Shown piece after piece: positions 51,094 to 63,646 of a DNA stretch of 64,000 nucleotides. Source of the stretch: Limnomonas spitsbergensis (taxonomy: Eukaryota; Chlorophyta; Chlorophyceae; Chlamydomonadales); NCBI GenBank assembly GCA_037349105.1, contig JAYJMM010000124.1:4386001-4450000 (forward strand), in the 5' to 3' direction. The position numbers and the translations under genes are program-made. The notes under the pieces were generated by a model. It saw only the letters and a list, made by a program, of their open reading frames with translations. It searched no databases and had not been told where the DNA came from. Position 1 is the stretch's first letter, and each line of letters begins with the position of its first letter.

Positions 51094-52655
51094 GTGTCGT
51101 GACTAGGAATGACCACGGGCGGAAAAAACAACATATTCGACCATTTTGAATTCTCGGTTTGATCGCCGACATGAGATGTCCACACCACTCCCAGGTCCAC
51201 ACTGATGTAGCAGACATGATCCCCATTAAGGCCTGAGTTGCGGCCATGCGGGCTTGCCCACACTGGAACCACCAGTCCCCTTCCGAATGTGCTCATGCTT
51301 ATAAGTAGGCGTCATCTGCCTTCGTTCCAGTACCGGTAGATGCATGCATATTACGGGTAGAGGGGCATCCATCCCCAACTGTTCAATCTAGGGTTTGAAC
51401 TATGCGCCTCAGGCCTGTGTTGTCACAACTGGTGCAACAGTTCGAACAGCCAACCCCCCTCACCTGGTACATCTATGACGAATCATTCACTGAACCAGCC
51501 AACCTCAGCTTGTGCTTGCAAGCCAGGGTATTTTTGAGCAGGGCCCAGAGGTATAACGTCATTGTCTTGCAAGCCAGGCCACTTGCCAAGCCTCTACCTT
51601 GCATGGCCTGACATATTTTCACTTCCATCATCTCCAGGACGAATTGATACGGTCTGCCTCCATGGTGCATACTCTTGACGACATGGGGCTGGCAGGGGAT
51701 AAGCAAGCTCCATTCCAACTACTATGCACAGCCAGGACCATGTGGCGGCTATGCCACTCTCCTACGTGAGGGGGCAGGAACATGGAACCCGGCGTTCTAG
51801 GCGGGGGAGAGAAAATCGTGTGGCGAGTTCGATTCCTCAACCTCAGGGTATGGATGCCACCAGCGTTATACCACTGGATGCCTGCCTCGTGTATGAGTGT
51901 GTATCATCCACCCGGACTGAACAGATGGACGCACCGGCTAGTGACAGCAATTGAAGTTTACAATTTACACTGCTAATACTGTACGACAAATTAAGAACCA
52001 TGTAACAAACTACATTACCGTACTCTAGTACAGCGGAGGCTGGGTGGGCCTATACATGGTCACTGTCATTGACATGGTCAATGATCAACAGTCCCATACG
52101 TTACTGGCTTACTGCTGAAAGGCCACCTCGCGAGATAAGATACAGCTTAAACATCAGAGAAGTATACTTTTGACAGAGGGCCTCATGCCTCACGACCTTT
52201 CCTGAGGACCAGAAACGTTCGATTTTCTGAACGAGAACGAACCTGAGGACGAACGATGCACCAGCACCAGCTCCAGATACACAAAACGGCAGGTTCTCAG
52301 CAACAAGATGCGTGCACTCGTTGCGATGCGCAGAATACGTTGGCCAAGCTGGAAATAGCCCTCAAATAGGTGAGTGGGTCACATAGACAGCTGTGTAACG
52401 TCATCGGCCAAAAGTGTAACGTCATTTACTGACAGCCGTGTGACAGGCTCCAGCGCTGATTGGCCTCTGTGATTTCCGGGACCTCAGCGAAAGTACAGCA
52501 GGGAGAAACGCCCCTGGCGGAAACGAGGTCTGCTGATCTAGATCTTGAACGGCGGAGCGCAGCGAAAGTACGGTAGGGAGAAGCCCATGGCGAAAACGGG
52601 GCTGACGATCTAGATCTTGAAGGGCTGACGATCTAGGTCTTGAATGGCTGATGAT
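51094..52655. other. Intergenic between APC10 and the ACT-domain gene (both minus)
   Basis: Includes the APC10 upstream region and the ACT gene 3' flank. 51532-51564 is a partial family A copy. 52390-52440 has two GTGTAACGTCAT words that resemble its right end. 52540-52670 repeats the ACT gene's 3' end. No convincing gene is seen. Confidence 0.45.
51532..51564 (+). repeat. Partial copy of dispersed repeat family A
   Basis: TTTTTGAGCAGGGCCCAGAG then GTATAACGTCATTG; the left half is missing. Confidence 0.6.
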
Positions 52656-52870
52656 CTAGATCTTGAAGGGCTGGTACCCGTGCCCAGCCACCAGGTCGAG
52701 AATGAAGAAAGTGGCAGCCACGCGGCCAGGCGTCTGCAGAGGCAGCGGGAAAGAAAGGCTGTGATTAAAACAAGGGAAACAGGGGAGGGGGAGGCAGAGG
52801 GCAGGTGCCCGTAAATAAGCTATTTTAGGGGCAGCCACGCGGCCAGGCGTCTGCAGAGGCAGTGGAATAA
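52540..52870. repeat. Copies of both ends of the last ACT-gene exon
   Basis: The exon start (CTCTGCAG|ACGCCTGGCC, GCGTGGCTGCC on minus) is duplicated at about 52833-52863 with its acceptor and pyrimidine tract. The exon end including the stop (CCCTTCAAGATCTAGATC on minus) is repeated three to four times across 52540-52670. This is a rare case where a stop-codon region is copied as well. Confidence 0.75.
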
Positions 52871-55800
52871 GAAGGCTACGATCAAAACGCGGAGTGCGTG
52901 CTCCGTAAGTACCAGTGCCATACAATGACGCAATAATTCAGAAGTCCTGTCATGGCCACGACCTCCTGACAATCTCCCGACGTTAAAAGGTACACCAGAG
53001 TCAGGTTTTCAAACTGAACAGCAGCCGGCTGTGTGACTCACCAGCTTCTGCCCTCAACACTCAACCCCTAAACTCACCAGCTTCTGCCCTAAACCCTTAA
53101 CCCTGAACTCATCAGCTTCTGCCCTAAATCCCAAACCCTAAACCCACCAGCTTCTGCCCTCCCTTGGACAAAAGAAACCTGAAGATGCGCCCGTCCTTCT
53201 TGAAGTCATGGTCCTTGGAGACGCTGCTGCACGCGTTGTACTCCGCGTCGCCCTGGATGCACCCGTCATGGACCGTGACGCCGATAGCACTGATCACGGT
53301 GGCCAGGTCCAGCAGGTAGCCTGTTCACACCAGTGGGTTCACACATTGAGGGGGGGCCGCTCTGGGTTAAAAGACTGGAGATTTAAGCAGCCGGGTCACA
53401 CAGACAGAGGGACACGGCTTGATGCCAAAAGCGCTGATCACGGTGGCCAGGTCCAGCAGGTAGCCTGTTCACTCATTGATGGGGGCCGCTCTGGGTTAAA
53501 AGGCTTAAGGTTAAGTGGCCTGTTCACTCGGACAGAGGGGCACGGCTTGGGCTAAAGGGATTAGGGTTTACGTAGCCTAATCACAGAGAGTGGCAAAATT
53601 TGGGTTCAAAGGCTTAGGGTTTAAGAAGCCTGCTCACACAGAGGAGAACACCAATTTGGGTTATGGGATAAGGGATTCAATACCCTGCTCACAGACACAG
53701 GGGCGAGGCTTTGGTTCAAAGGCTGAGGGTTCAAGTCTCGGCTCACGCAGAGAGGGGCGCCGCCCTGGCTTCAGGGCTTAGGGTTTATGTCCCCTGTTCA
53801 CACATAAAGAGGGTTAAGGGTTCGTGGTTAAGGGGTGGTGGTTAAGGGTTTAGGGCTTAGGGTTTATGTCCCTGTTCAGACAGACAGAGGGTTTAGGGTG
53901 TATGGTTAGGGTTGAGGGCTTACAGTCTTTGTCCCCTGTTCACACAGACTGAGGGGGCGCCGCGTTGGATTCAAGACTTGGGGTTCACGTTCCTCCTTCA
54001 GCCAGACAGAGGGGAGCAGCATGAGGTATAGGGCTTGGCTTGTCTGCTTAAGGGTTTGTGCATCCTGGTCACATAGGCAGAGGGGGGCAGCTTAAGGCTC
54101 AGGGCTTAGGGTTCAGGGCTCAGGGTTGAGAGTTTAGGTACTCCGCTCACGCAGGCTAAGGGAGGCAGCTTAGGGTTTAGGGCATGGGCTGTAATGTCAA
54201 GGGTTTACATGCTCGAGGGGGGTAGCTTATGGTTAAGGGCTAATGGTTCAGGGCTTAGGGTTGTGAGTTTAGGTACTCCGCTTGCATATGCAGAGGAGGA
54301 CAGCTTAGGGTTTGAGGGTGAGGGTTTAAGGGGGAGGGTTTGAGGGTAAGGGTTTACATGCTCAGCTCAAATGGGCAGAGGGGGCAGCTTAGGGTTAATA
54401 ATGTAATGTTCCAGGTTCAGGTACCCTGTGCGACAAAACGCACATTCCGTGAACAAACTGCGGAGGTGACTTTGTCACAACAAACATATAAGGAGAGGTG
54501 GCGAGCGAAAGTGAGAAACCTGTGCCTAGCCTGGGACCGCAAAGGTCAGGGCACACAGTAGCCTGGGCCACAAACCTGTGGTTTGCAGTCATTCAAGACA
54601 AGATAGGACGTATAATCTAGCCAATTGTCATCATATGCGTGATCGTCCATCCCCCCCATCCCTTCAATGGTCATGCATGATCGTCCATCCATCCCCCATC
54701 CGTCACCTGGTCATATGCATGATCGTCCATACCCCCCCCATCCCTCACCTGGTCATATGCATGATCGTCCATACCTCCCCCATCCCTCACCTGGTCATAT
54801 GCATGATCGTCCATACCTCCCCCATCCCTCACCTGGTCATATGCATGATCGTCCATACCCCCCCATCCCTCACCTGGTCATATGCATGATCGTCCATACC
54901 TCCCCCATCCCTCACCTGGTCATATGCATGATCGTCCATACCTCCCCCATCCCTCACCTGGTCACATGCATGATCGTCCATCCCCCCCCATCCCTCACCT
55001 GGTCATATGCATGATCGTCCATACCCCCCCCATCCCTCACCTGGTCATATGCATGATCGTCCATACCTCCCCCATCCCTCACCTGGTCATATGCGTGATC
55101 GTCCATACCTCCCCCATCCCTCACCTGGTCATATGCATGATCGTCCATACCCCCCCCATCCCTCACCTGGTCATATGCATGATCGTCCATACCTCCCCCA
55201 TCCCTCACCTGGTCATATGCATGATCGTCCATACCTCCCCCATCCCTCACCTGGTCATATGCATGATCGTCCATACCCCCCCATCCCTCACCTGGTCATA
55301 TGCGTGATCGTCCATACCTCCCCCATCCCTCACCTGGTCATATGCATGATCGTCCATACCTCCCCCATCCCTCACCTGGTCATATGCATGATCGTCCATA
55401 CCCCCTCATCCCTCACCTGGTCATATGCATGATCGTCCATACCCCCCCATCCCTCACCTGGTCATATGCGTGATCGTCCATACCTCCCCCATCCCTCACC
55501 TGGTCATATGCATGATCGTCCATACCTCCCCCATCCCTCACCTGGTCATATGCATGATCGTCCATACCTCCCCCATCCCTCACCTGGTCATATGCATGAT
55601 CGTCCATACCTCCCCCATCCCTCACCTGGTCATATGCATGATCGTCCATACCCCCTCATCCCTCACCTGGTCATATGCGTGATCGTCCATACCTCCCCCA
55701 TCCCTCACCTGGTCATATGCATGATCGTCCATACCTTCCCCATCCCTCACCTGGTCATATGCATGATCGTCCATACCTCCCCCATCCCTCACCTGGTCAT

Positions 55801-58800
55801 ATGCATGATCGTCCATACCTCCCCCATCCCTCACCTGGTCATATGCATGATCGTCCATACCTCCCCAATCCCTCACCTGGTCATATGCATGATCGTCCAT
55901 ACCTCCCCCATCCCTCACCTGGTCATATGCATGATCGTCCATACCTCCCCCATCCCTCACCTGGTCATATGCATGATCGTCCATACCCCCCCCATCCCTC
56001 ACCTGGTCATATGCATGATCGTCCATACCCCCCCATCCCTCACCTGGTCATATGCATGATCGTCCATACCTCCCCCATCCCTCACCTGGTCATATGCATG
56101 ATCGTCCATACCCCCCCCATCCCTCACCTGGTCATATGCATGATCGTCCATACCTCCCCCATCACTCACTTGGTCATATGCATGATCGTCCATACCTGCC
56201 CCATCCCTCACCTGGTCATATGCATGATCGTCCATACCCCCCCCATCCCTCACCTGGTCATATGCATGATCGTCCATACCCCCCCAATCCCTCACCTGGT
56301 CATATGCATGATCGTCCATACCTTCCCCATCCCTCACCTGGTCATATGCATGATCGTCCATACCCCCTCATCCCTCACCTGGTCATATGCGTGATCGTCC
56401 ATACCTTCCCCATCCCTCACCTGGTCATATGCATGATCGTCCATACCTCCCCCATCCCTCACCTGGTCATATGCATGATCGTCCATACCTCCCCCATCCC
56501 TCACCTGGTCATATGCGTGATCGTCCATACCTCCCCCATCCCTCACCTGGTCATATGCATGATCGTCCATACCCCCCCCATCCCTCACCTGGTCATATGC
56601 ATGATCGTCCATACCTCCCCCATCCCTCACCTGGTCATATGCATGATCGTCCATACCTCCCCCATCCCTCACCTGGTCATATGCATGATCGTCCATACCC
56701 CCCCATCCCTCACCTGGTCATATGCGTGATCGTCCATACCTCCCCCATCCCTCACCTGGTCATATGCATGATCGTCCATACCTCCCCCATCCCTCACCTG
56801 GTCATATGCATGATCGTCCATACCCCCTCATCCCTCACCTGGTCATATGCATGATCGTCCATACCCCCCCATCCCTCACCTGGTCATATGCGTGATCGTC
56901 CATACCTCCCCCATCCCTCACCTGGTCATATGCATGATCGTCCATACCTCCCCCATCCCTCACCTGGTCATATGCATGATTGTCCATACCTCCCCCATCC
57001 CTCACCTGGTCATATGCATGATCGTCCATACCTCCCCCATCCCTCACCTGGTCATATGCATGATCGTCCATACCCCCTCATCCCTCACCTGGTCATATGC
57101 GTGATCGTCCATACCTTCCCCATCCCTCACCTGGTCATATGCATGATCGTCCATACCTTCCCCATCCCTCACCTGGTCATATGCATGATCGTCCATACCT
57201 CCCCCATCCCTCACCTGGTCATATGCATGATCGTCCATACCTCCCCCATCCCTCACCTGGTCATATGCATGATCGTCCATACCTCCCCCATCCCTCACCT
57301 GGTCATATGCATGATCGTCCATACCCCCTCATCTCTCACCTGGTCATATGCGTGATCGTCCATACCTCCCCCATCCCTCACCTGGTCATATGCATGATCG
57401 TCCATACCTTCCCCATCCCTCACCTGGTCATATGCATGATCGTCCATACCTGCCCCATCCCTCACCTGGTCATATGCATGATCGTCCATACCTCCCCCAT
57501 CCCTCACCTGGTCATATGCATGATCGTCCATACCCCCCCAATCCCTCACCTGGTCATATGCATGATCGTCCATACCTCCCCCATCCCTCACCTGGTCATA
57601 TGCGTGATCGTCCATACCTCCCCCATCCCTCACCTGGTCATATGCATGATCGTCCATACCTCCCCCATCCCTCACCTGGTCATATGCATGATCGTCCATA
57701 CCCCCCCCATCCCTCACCTGGTCATATGCATGATCGTCCATACCCCCCCATCCCTCACCTGGTCATATGCATGATCGTCCATACCTCCCCCATCCCTCAC
57801 CTGGTCATATGCATGATCGTCCATACCTGCCCCATCCCTCACCTGGTCATATGCATGATCGTCCATACCCCCCCCATCCCTCACCTGGTCATATGCATGA
57901 TCGTCCATACCCCCCCAATCCCTCACCTGGTCATATGCATGATCGTCCATACCTCCCCCATCCCTCACCTGGTCATATGCATGATCGTCCATACCCCCTC
58001 ATCTCTCACCTGGTCATATGCGTGATCGTCCACACCTTCCCCATCCCTCACCTGGTCATATGCATGATCGTCCATACCTTCCCCATCCCTCACCTGGTCA
58101 TATGCATGATCGTCCATACCTCCCCCATCCCTCACCTGGTCATATGCGTGATTGTCCATACCTCCCCCATCCCTCACCTGGTCATATGCGTGATCGTCCA
58201 TACCTTCCCCATCCCTCACCTGGTCATATGCATGATCGTCCATACCTTCCCCATCCCTCACCTGGTCATATGCATGATCGTCCATACCTCCCCCATCCCT
58301 CACCTGGTCATATGCATGATCGTCCATACCTCCCCCATCACTCAACTCACCTGGTCATATGCATGATCGTCCATACCTCCCCCATCCCTCACCTGGTCAT
58401 ATGCATGATCGTCCATACCTCCCCCATCCCTCACCTGGTCATATGCATGATCGTCCATACCCCCTCATCCCTCACCTGGTCATATGCATGATCGTCCATA
58501 CCCCCCCATCCCTCACCTGGTCATATGCGTGATCGTCCATACCTTCCCCATCCCTCACCTGGTCATATGCATGATCGTCCATACCTCCCCCATCCCTCAC
58601 CTGGTCATATGCATGATCGTCCATACCTCCCCCATCACTCAACTCACCTGGTCATATGCATGATCGTCCATACCTCCCCCATCCCTCACCTGGTCATATG
58701 CATGATCGTCCATACCTCCCCCATCCCTCACCTGGTCATATGCATGATCGTCCATACCCCCCCATCCCTCACCTGGTCATATGCATGATCGTCCATACCT

Positions 58801-61800
58801 CCCCCATCCCTCACCTGGTCATATGCATGATCGTCCATACCCCCCCCATCCCTCACCTGGTCATATGCATGATCGTCCATACCCCCTCATCCCTCACCTG
58901 GTCATATGCGTGATTGTCCATACCTTCCCCATCCCTCACCTGGTCATATGCGTGATCGTCCATACCTCCCCCATCCCTTCAATGGTCATGCATGATCGTC
59001 CATCCCCCCCCATCCCTCACCTGGTCATATGCATGATCGTCCATACCCCCCCCATCCCTCACCTGGTCATATGCATGATCGTCCATACCTCCCCCATCCC
59101 TTCAATGGTCATGCATGATCGTCCATACCCCCCCTATCCCTCACCTGGTCATATGCATGATCGTCCATACCCCCCCCATCCCTCACCTGGTCATACGCGT
59201 GATCGTCCATACCTCCCCCATCCCTCACCTGGTCATATGCGTGATCGTCCATACCCCCCCCATCCCTCACCTGGTCATATGCATGATCGTCCATACCCCC
59301 CCCCATCCCTCACCTGGTCATATGCATGATCGTCCATACCCCCCCCATCCCTCACCTGGTCATATGCATGATCGTCCATACCCCCCCCATCCCTCACCTG
59401 GTCATATGCATGATCGTCCATACCCCCCCCATCCCTCACCTGGTCATATGCATGATCGTCCATCCCCCCCCCATCCCTCACCTGGTCATATGCATGATCG
59501 TCCATACCTCCCCCATCCCTCACCTGGTCATATGCGTGATCGTCCATACCCCCCCCATCCCTCACCTGGTCATATGCGTGATCGTCCATACCTCCCCCAT
59601 CCCTCACCTGGTCATATGCATGATCGTCCATACCCCCCCCATCCCTCACCTGGTCATATGCATGATCGTCCATACCCCCCCCATCCCTCACCTGGTCATA
59701 TGCATGATCGTCCATACCTCCCCCATCCCTCACCTGGTCATATGCATGATCGTCCATACCCCCCCCATCCCTCACCTGGTCATATGCATGATCGTCCATA
59801 CCCCCCCCCATCCCTCACCTGGTCATATGCATGATCGTCCATACCCCCCCCATCCCTCACCTGGTCATATGCATGATCGTCCATACCCCCACCATCCCTC
59901 ACCTGGTCATATGCATGATCGTCCATACCTCCCCCATCCCTCACCTGGTCATATGCATGATCGTCCATACCCCCCCCATCCCTCACCTGGTCATATGCAT
60001 GATCGTCCATACCTCCCCCATCCCTCACCTGGTCATATGCATGATCGTCCATCCCCCCCCATCCCTCACCTGGTCATATGCATGATCGTCCATACCTCCC
60101 CCATCCCTCACTTGGTCATATGCATGATCGTCCATACCTTCCCCATCCCTCACCTGGTCATATGCATGATCGTCCATACCCCCCCCATCCCTCACCTGGT
60201 CATATGCATGATCGTCCATACCCCCCCATCTCTCACCTGGTCATATGCATGATCGTCCATACCCCCCCCATCCCTCACCTGGTCATATGCGTGATCGTCC
60301 ATACCTTCCCCATCCCTCACCTGGTCATATGCATGATCGTCCATACCCCCCCCATCCCTCACCTGGTCATATGCATGATCGTCCATACCTCCCCATCCCT
60401 CACCTGGTCATATGCATGATCGTCCATACCTCCCCCATCCCTCACCTGGTCATATGCATGATCGTCCATACCCCCCCCATCCCTCACCTGGTCATATGCA
60501 TGATCGTCCATACCTCCCCCATCCCTCACCTGGCTTAGGGGGCTCGCCCTTGATGATGATCTCGGTGAACTTCGGGTGGGCCACGTTGCTGACAAAGACG
60601 TTCTCCTGAGACCACTCCTCCTGCAGGTGACAATAATTGAATGGCATTGGGCATGTGCACGGTAGACAGGCAGGTCCACATACTAGACTCTTCCCTGATA
60701 TCCCAGCAGCCATAACAGCACTGCCGAGTTTCTTAGGGTTTAGGATTTAGCATAACAGCACTGCCGGGTTTCTTAGGGTTTAGGGTTAAGCATAACAGCA
60801 CTGCCGGGTTCCTTAGGGTTTAGGGTTAAGCATAACAGCACTGCCGAGTTTCTTAGGATTTAGGGTTAATTATAAGAGCACTGCAGAGTTTCTTAGGTTG
60901 AGGGTTGAGCATAACAGCACTGCAGAATTTCTTAGGGTTTAGGTCTGAGCATACCAGCACTGTCGAGTTTCTAAGGGTAAAGGGTTTTGCATAACAGCAC
61001 TGCCAAGCTTCTAAGGGTTAAGGGTTTAGCATAACAGCACTGCCGAGTTTCTTAGGGTTAAGGGTTAAGCATTACAGCTCTGCCAAGTTTCTTAGGGTTT
61101 AGGGTTACCATAACAGCACTGCAGAGTTTCGTAGGGTTCAGGGTTCAGGGTTTCGCATAACAGCACAACAGGGTTTATTTCAGGCATGCACCAACCTCCT
61201 TATTTGTTGGCTGCAAGCAGCCAAGCACGTGCCATGCTCATGCGCCTGCTCATACCCGAACTAACCTTCTTGCTCTTGGGCGGCAGGCATGTGAGGACAT
61301 GCTCATGCGCCTGCTCATACCCGAACTAACCTTCTTGCTCTTGGGCGGCAGGCATGTGAGGACATGCTCATGCGCCTGCTCATACCCGAACTAACCTTCC
61401 TGCTCTTGGGCGGCAGGCATGTGAGGACATGCTCATGCGCCTGATCATACCCGAACTAACCTTCTTGCTCTTGGGCGGCAGGCATGTGAGGACATGCTCA
61501 TGCGCCTGCTCATACCCGAACTAACCTTCCTGCTCTTGGGCGGCAGGCATGTGAGGACATGCCCATGCGCCTGCTCATACCCGAACCAGCCTTCTTGCTC
61601 TTGGGCGGCAGGCATGTGAGGACATGCTCATGCGCGTACTCATACCCGAACCAGCCTTCTTGCTCTTGGGCGGCAGGCATGTGAGGACATGCTCATGCGC
61701 ATACTCATACCCAAACTAACCTTCTTGCTCTTAGGCGGCAGGCATGTGAGGACATGCTCATGCGCGTACTCATACCCGAACTAACCTTCTTGCTCTTGGG

Positions 61801-63646
61801 CGGCAGGCATGTGAGGACATGCTCATGCGCGTACTCATACCCGAACTAACCTTCTTGCTCTTGGGCGGCAGGCATGTGAGGACATGCTCATGCGCGTACT
61901 CATACCCGAACTAACCTTCTTGCTCTTGGGCGGCAGGCATGTGAGGACATGCTCATGCGCGTACTCATACCCGAACTAACCTTCTTGCTCTTGGGCAGCA
62001 GGCATGTGAGGACATGCTCATGCGCGTACTCATACCCGAACCAACCTTCTTGCTCTTGGGCGGCAGGCATGTGACGACATGCCCATGCGCGTTCTCATAC
62101 CCGAACTAACCTTCTTGCTCTTGGGCGGCAGGCATGTGAGGACATGCTCATGCGCCTGCTCATACCCGAACTAACCTTCTTGCTCTTGGGCGGCAGGCAT
62201 GTGAGGACATGCTCATGCAAGCATTCTTGGAGGATCAATGCCGCCTCTTCAGACAGCTGCGTGGGTATTGGCGGGGGGTGGGTGGGGGGTGAGTCAGGGG
62301 GTGAATTAGGCAGCTGTGTGGGTATTGACGGGGGTGGGTGGGGGGTGAGTCAGGGGGTGAATTAGGCAGCTGTGTGGGTATTAACGGGGGTGGGTGGGGG
62401 CTGAGTCAGGGGGGTGAATCATACAGCAGCTGGGTAGTGGCAGAGGGAGGGGGTGTGAGCCAAGGGGATGAACCGGCATAGGCATTGGGGGGAGGTGACG
62501 AGGGGTACGGGGGTTGAGAGACCTAGGGGGGGGGTCAGCCAGACAATGGTGATGGGGAGAGGTGACAAAGGAGGTGGGGGAGGAGTGAGCTAGACCAGGG
62601 GCATGAGCTAGGGGGGCAAACCAGGCAATAGAGATGGGGGAGGTGACAATGGGTAGGGGGGATGAGTCAGGGGGGTTAGCAAGCGAAGGGTGATGGGCGG
62701 AGGTCATAGGGGGGGGGGGGGGGGGATGAGAGAGCTAGACCAGGGGGATGCGCTAGGGGGGCAAACCACTAAATCAGACAATGGCGATTAGTGGAGGCAA
62801 CAAGGGGAAGGGGGGGAAGATTCAGACGAGTGATGGGTAGGGTGGGGGGGGAAGGTGGCAGGTGGCAGGTGGCAGGGTTGACGGGGATGGTGGTGGGGTG
62901 GGGGCGGTCACAAGGGGTAGGGGGGTGGTTGAGCCAGGGGGATGCGGCATAAAGGGGGGGGGGGGGGGAGGTGGAGAGTGGCAAGTGGCAGGGGTGAGGG
63001 GGCATAGTGGATGGGCAAAGAGGGGAGGCATGGGGTGGGAGGCGGTGGAATAGGGCACAGGGGGCATCCATGCTTCCCCTCCTGTATCACACTTTTCATA
63101 CACTGAAATCAACCAATGAATGCGCCCATGGGGCTTTTGTTCAGCCTTTTCCTCACACTGCTGACCTGGCCGGAACGCAGGGTTCAAAATAAATCACCTC
63201 GTGGCGTTCGCAACAGATATCAACAGACTTCAACCAGATTCCAACCAGATGTCCAGGCTGCCATCGCTCTTTGCACGGCATTTCCATAGAAGAGGCGGAT
63301 CATATTCGTAGACTGAAGATGCTTACCATGCAGTGCTATAAATGTGGATTTCTTCACTCAAGAATGCACTCATGACTTCTTAAACGCACATCTTTGTGCA
63401 CAAAATGGACATGACATTCCCAGTTCCGACAGACACGGGTGTTGACGTTTGTAACTTCGTATTCTTGGGGGAGGGGAGCTTAATTTAAATGTATTTTAAA
63501 TTGCAACCAGGTTTCCACCTGAGTTGCGCAGAGTCCCAGGCTGCAGTCGCTTACCTTCCTTCCCTTGAGATCGGTGAGCCAGTAGACTTGCTCTGAAAAT
63601 CCTTCCACCACCTTCATGGTGGCATTCTGGGCCCGCACGTTGAGGC
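52656..63646 (-). CDS. Tandem ACT-domain protein, ACR11/ACR12-like (3' part; runs off right edge)
   Basis: Exons on the minus strand: 63646-63555, 62256-62176, 60620-60530, 53320-53148 and 52733-52656; phases agree. The first two exons give the end of one ACT domain (GLNVRAQNATMKVV, EQVYWLTDLKGRKLSEEAAL, ILQECLHEHVLTCLPP). The next three give a second ACT domain (KFTEIIIKGEPPKPGYLLDL, ATVISAIGVTVHDGCIQGDA, DGRIFRFLLSKGGQKL) and its last helix, TPGRVAATFFILDLVAGHGY. The order and spacing resemble the plastid proteins ACR11/ACR12 (DS12 type), proposed amino-acid sensors linked to glutamine synthetase. That assignment is by general resemblance and could be another ACT family. The N-terminus and any transit peptide lie to the right. 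The gene is about 11 kb long, mostly because of three arrays derived from its own splice donors. Confidence 0.75.
53030..53160. repeat. Copies of the ACT-gene exon-D/donor junction
   Basis: On the minus strand the exon ends AGGGCAGAAGCTG|GTGGGTTT. The plus-strand word CACCAGCTTCTGCCCT or CATCAGCTTCTGCCCT occurs four times (53037, 53075, 53109, 53144), spaced by CCCTAAACCCTAA-like filler. Two copies keep CTG|GTGAG. Confidence 0.75.
53321..54420. repeat. Degenerate array from the ACT-gene exon-D acceptor
   Basis: 53425-53500 (CGCTGATCACGGTGGCCAGG, TCCAGCAGGTAGCCTGTTCA) nearly duplicates the true exon start at 53287-53340. Further right, units of CTGTTCACACAGACAGAGGG and GGCTTAGGGTTTA continue about 14 times, increasingly telomere-like. 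Confidence 0.7.
54620..60536. repeat. 42-bp mega-array (~140 copies) derived from the ACT-gene exon-C/donor junction
   Basis: The plus-strand unit is CACCTGGTCATATGCATGAT+CGTCCATACCCCCCCCATCC+CT. On the minus strand each unit contains CCAG|GTGAGGGATGGGGG. The true exon C ends CCTAAGCCAG|GTGAGGGATG (60530) and runs straight into the array, so the donor neighbourhood is the source of the unit. Variation is mostly in the C run and a few bases (GCATGA versus GCGTGA). The 42-bp period keeps many frames open on both strands; none is a gene. Confidence 0.97.
60700..61165. repeat. ~40-bp telomere-like array in ACT-gene intron
   Basis: About eleven copies of CATAACAGCACTGCCGAGTT+TCTTAGGGTTTAGGGTTAAG, with drift. 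It lies between exon C (60620) and exon B (62176). Confidence 0.85.
61225..62222. repeat. 65-bp array derived from the ACT-gene exon-B/donor junction
   Basis: About 15 copies of GCATGTGAGGACATGCTCAT+GCGCCTGCTCATACCCGAAC+TAACCTTCTTGCTCTTGGGC+GGCAG. On the minus strand each contains the end of exon B, CCGCCCAAGAGCAAGAAG|GTTAGTTCGGG. The unit nearest the exon at 62176 is the genuine junction. Confidence 0.95.
62262..63060. repeat. G-rich low-complexity region (C-rich in the ACT-gene transcript)
   Basis: Degenerate units of GGGGGTGAGTCAGGGGGGTG and poly-G runs, upstream of exon B's acceptor. In the sense strand this is a long C-rich pyrimidine stretch. Apparent Pro/His-rich frames are artefacts. 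Confidence 0.8.

Noticed and set aside
51780..51850. tRNA-like T-loop word GAGTTCGATTCCTC
   Set aside because: No 5-bp T stem, no matching acceptor stem or D arm within 75 nt; a chance match.
53179..53180. Alternative donor TTCAG|GTTTCT for ACT-gene exon D
   Set aside because: It gives the wrong phase for the last exon. The donor at 53148 (CTG|GTGGGT) restores the frame and is the one copied in the adjacent repeats.
54578..60713. Dozens of overlapping ORFs (up to about 308 codons) on both strands
   Set aside because: All are translations of the 42-bp repeat; the period of 14 codons without stops keeps frames open. No unique sequence, start context or domain.
61225..62222. CRISPR-like appearance of regularly spaced repeats
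   Set aside because: The whole 65-bp unit is repeated without unique spacers, and the context is a eukaryotic intron. The same applies to the other arrays.
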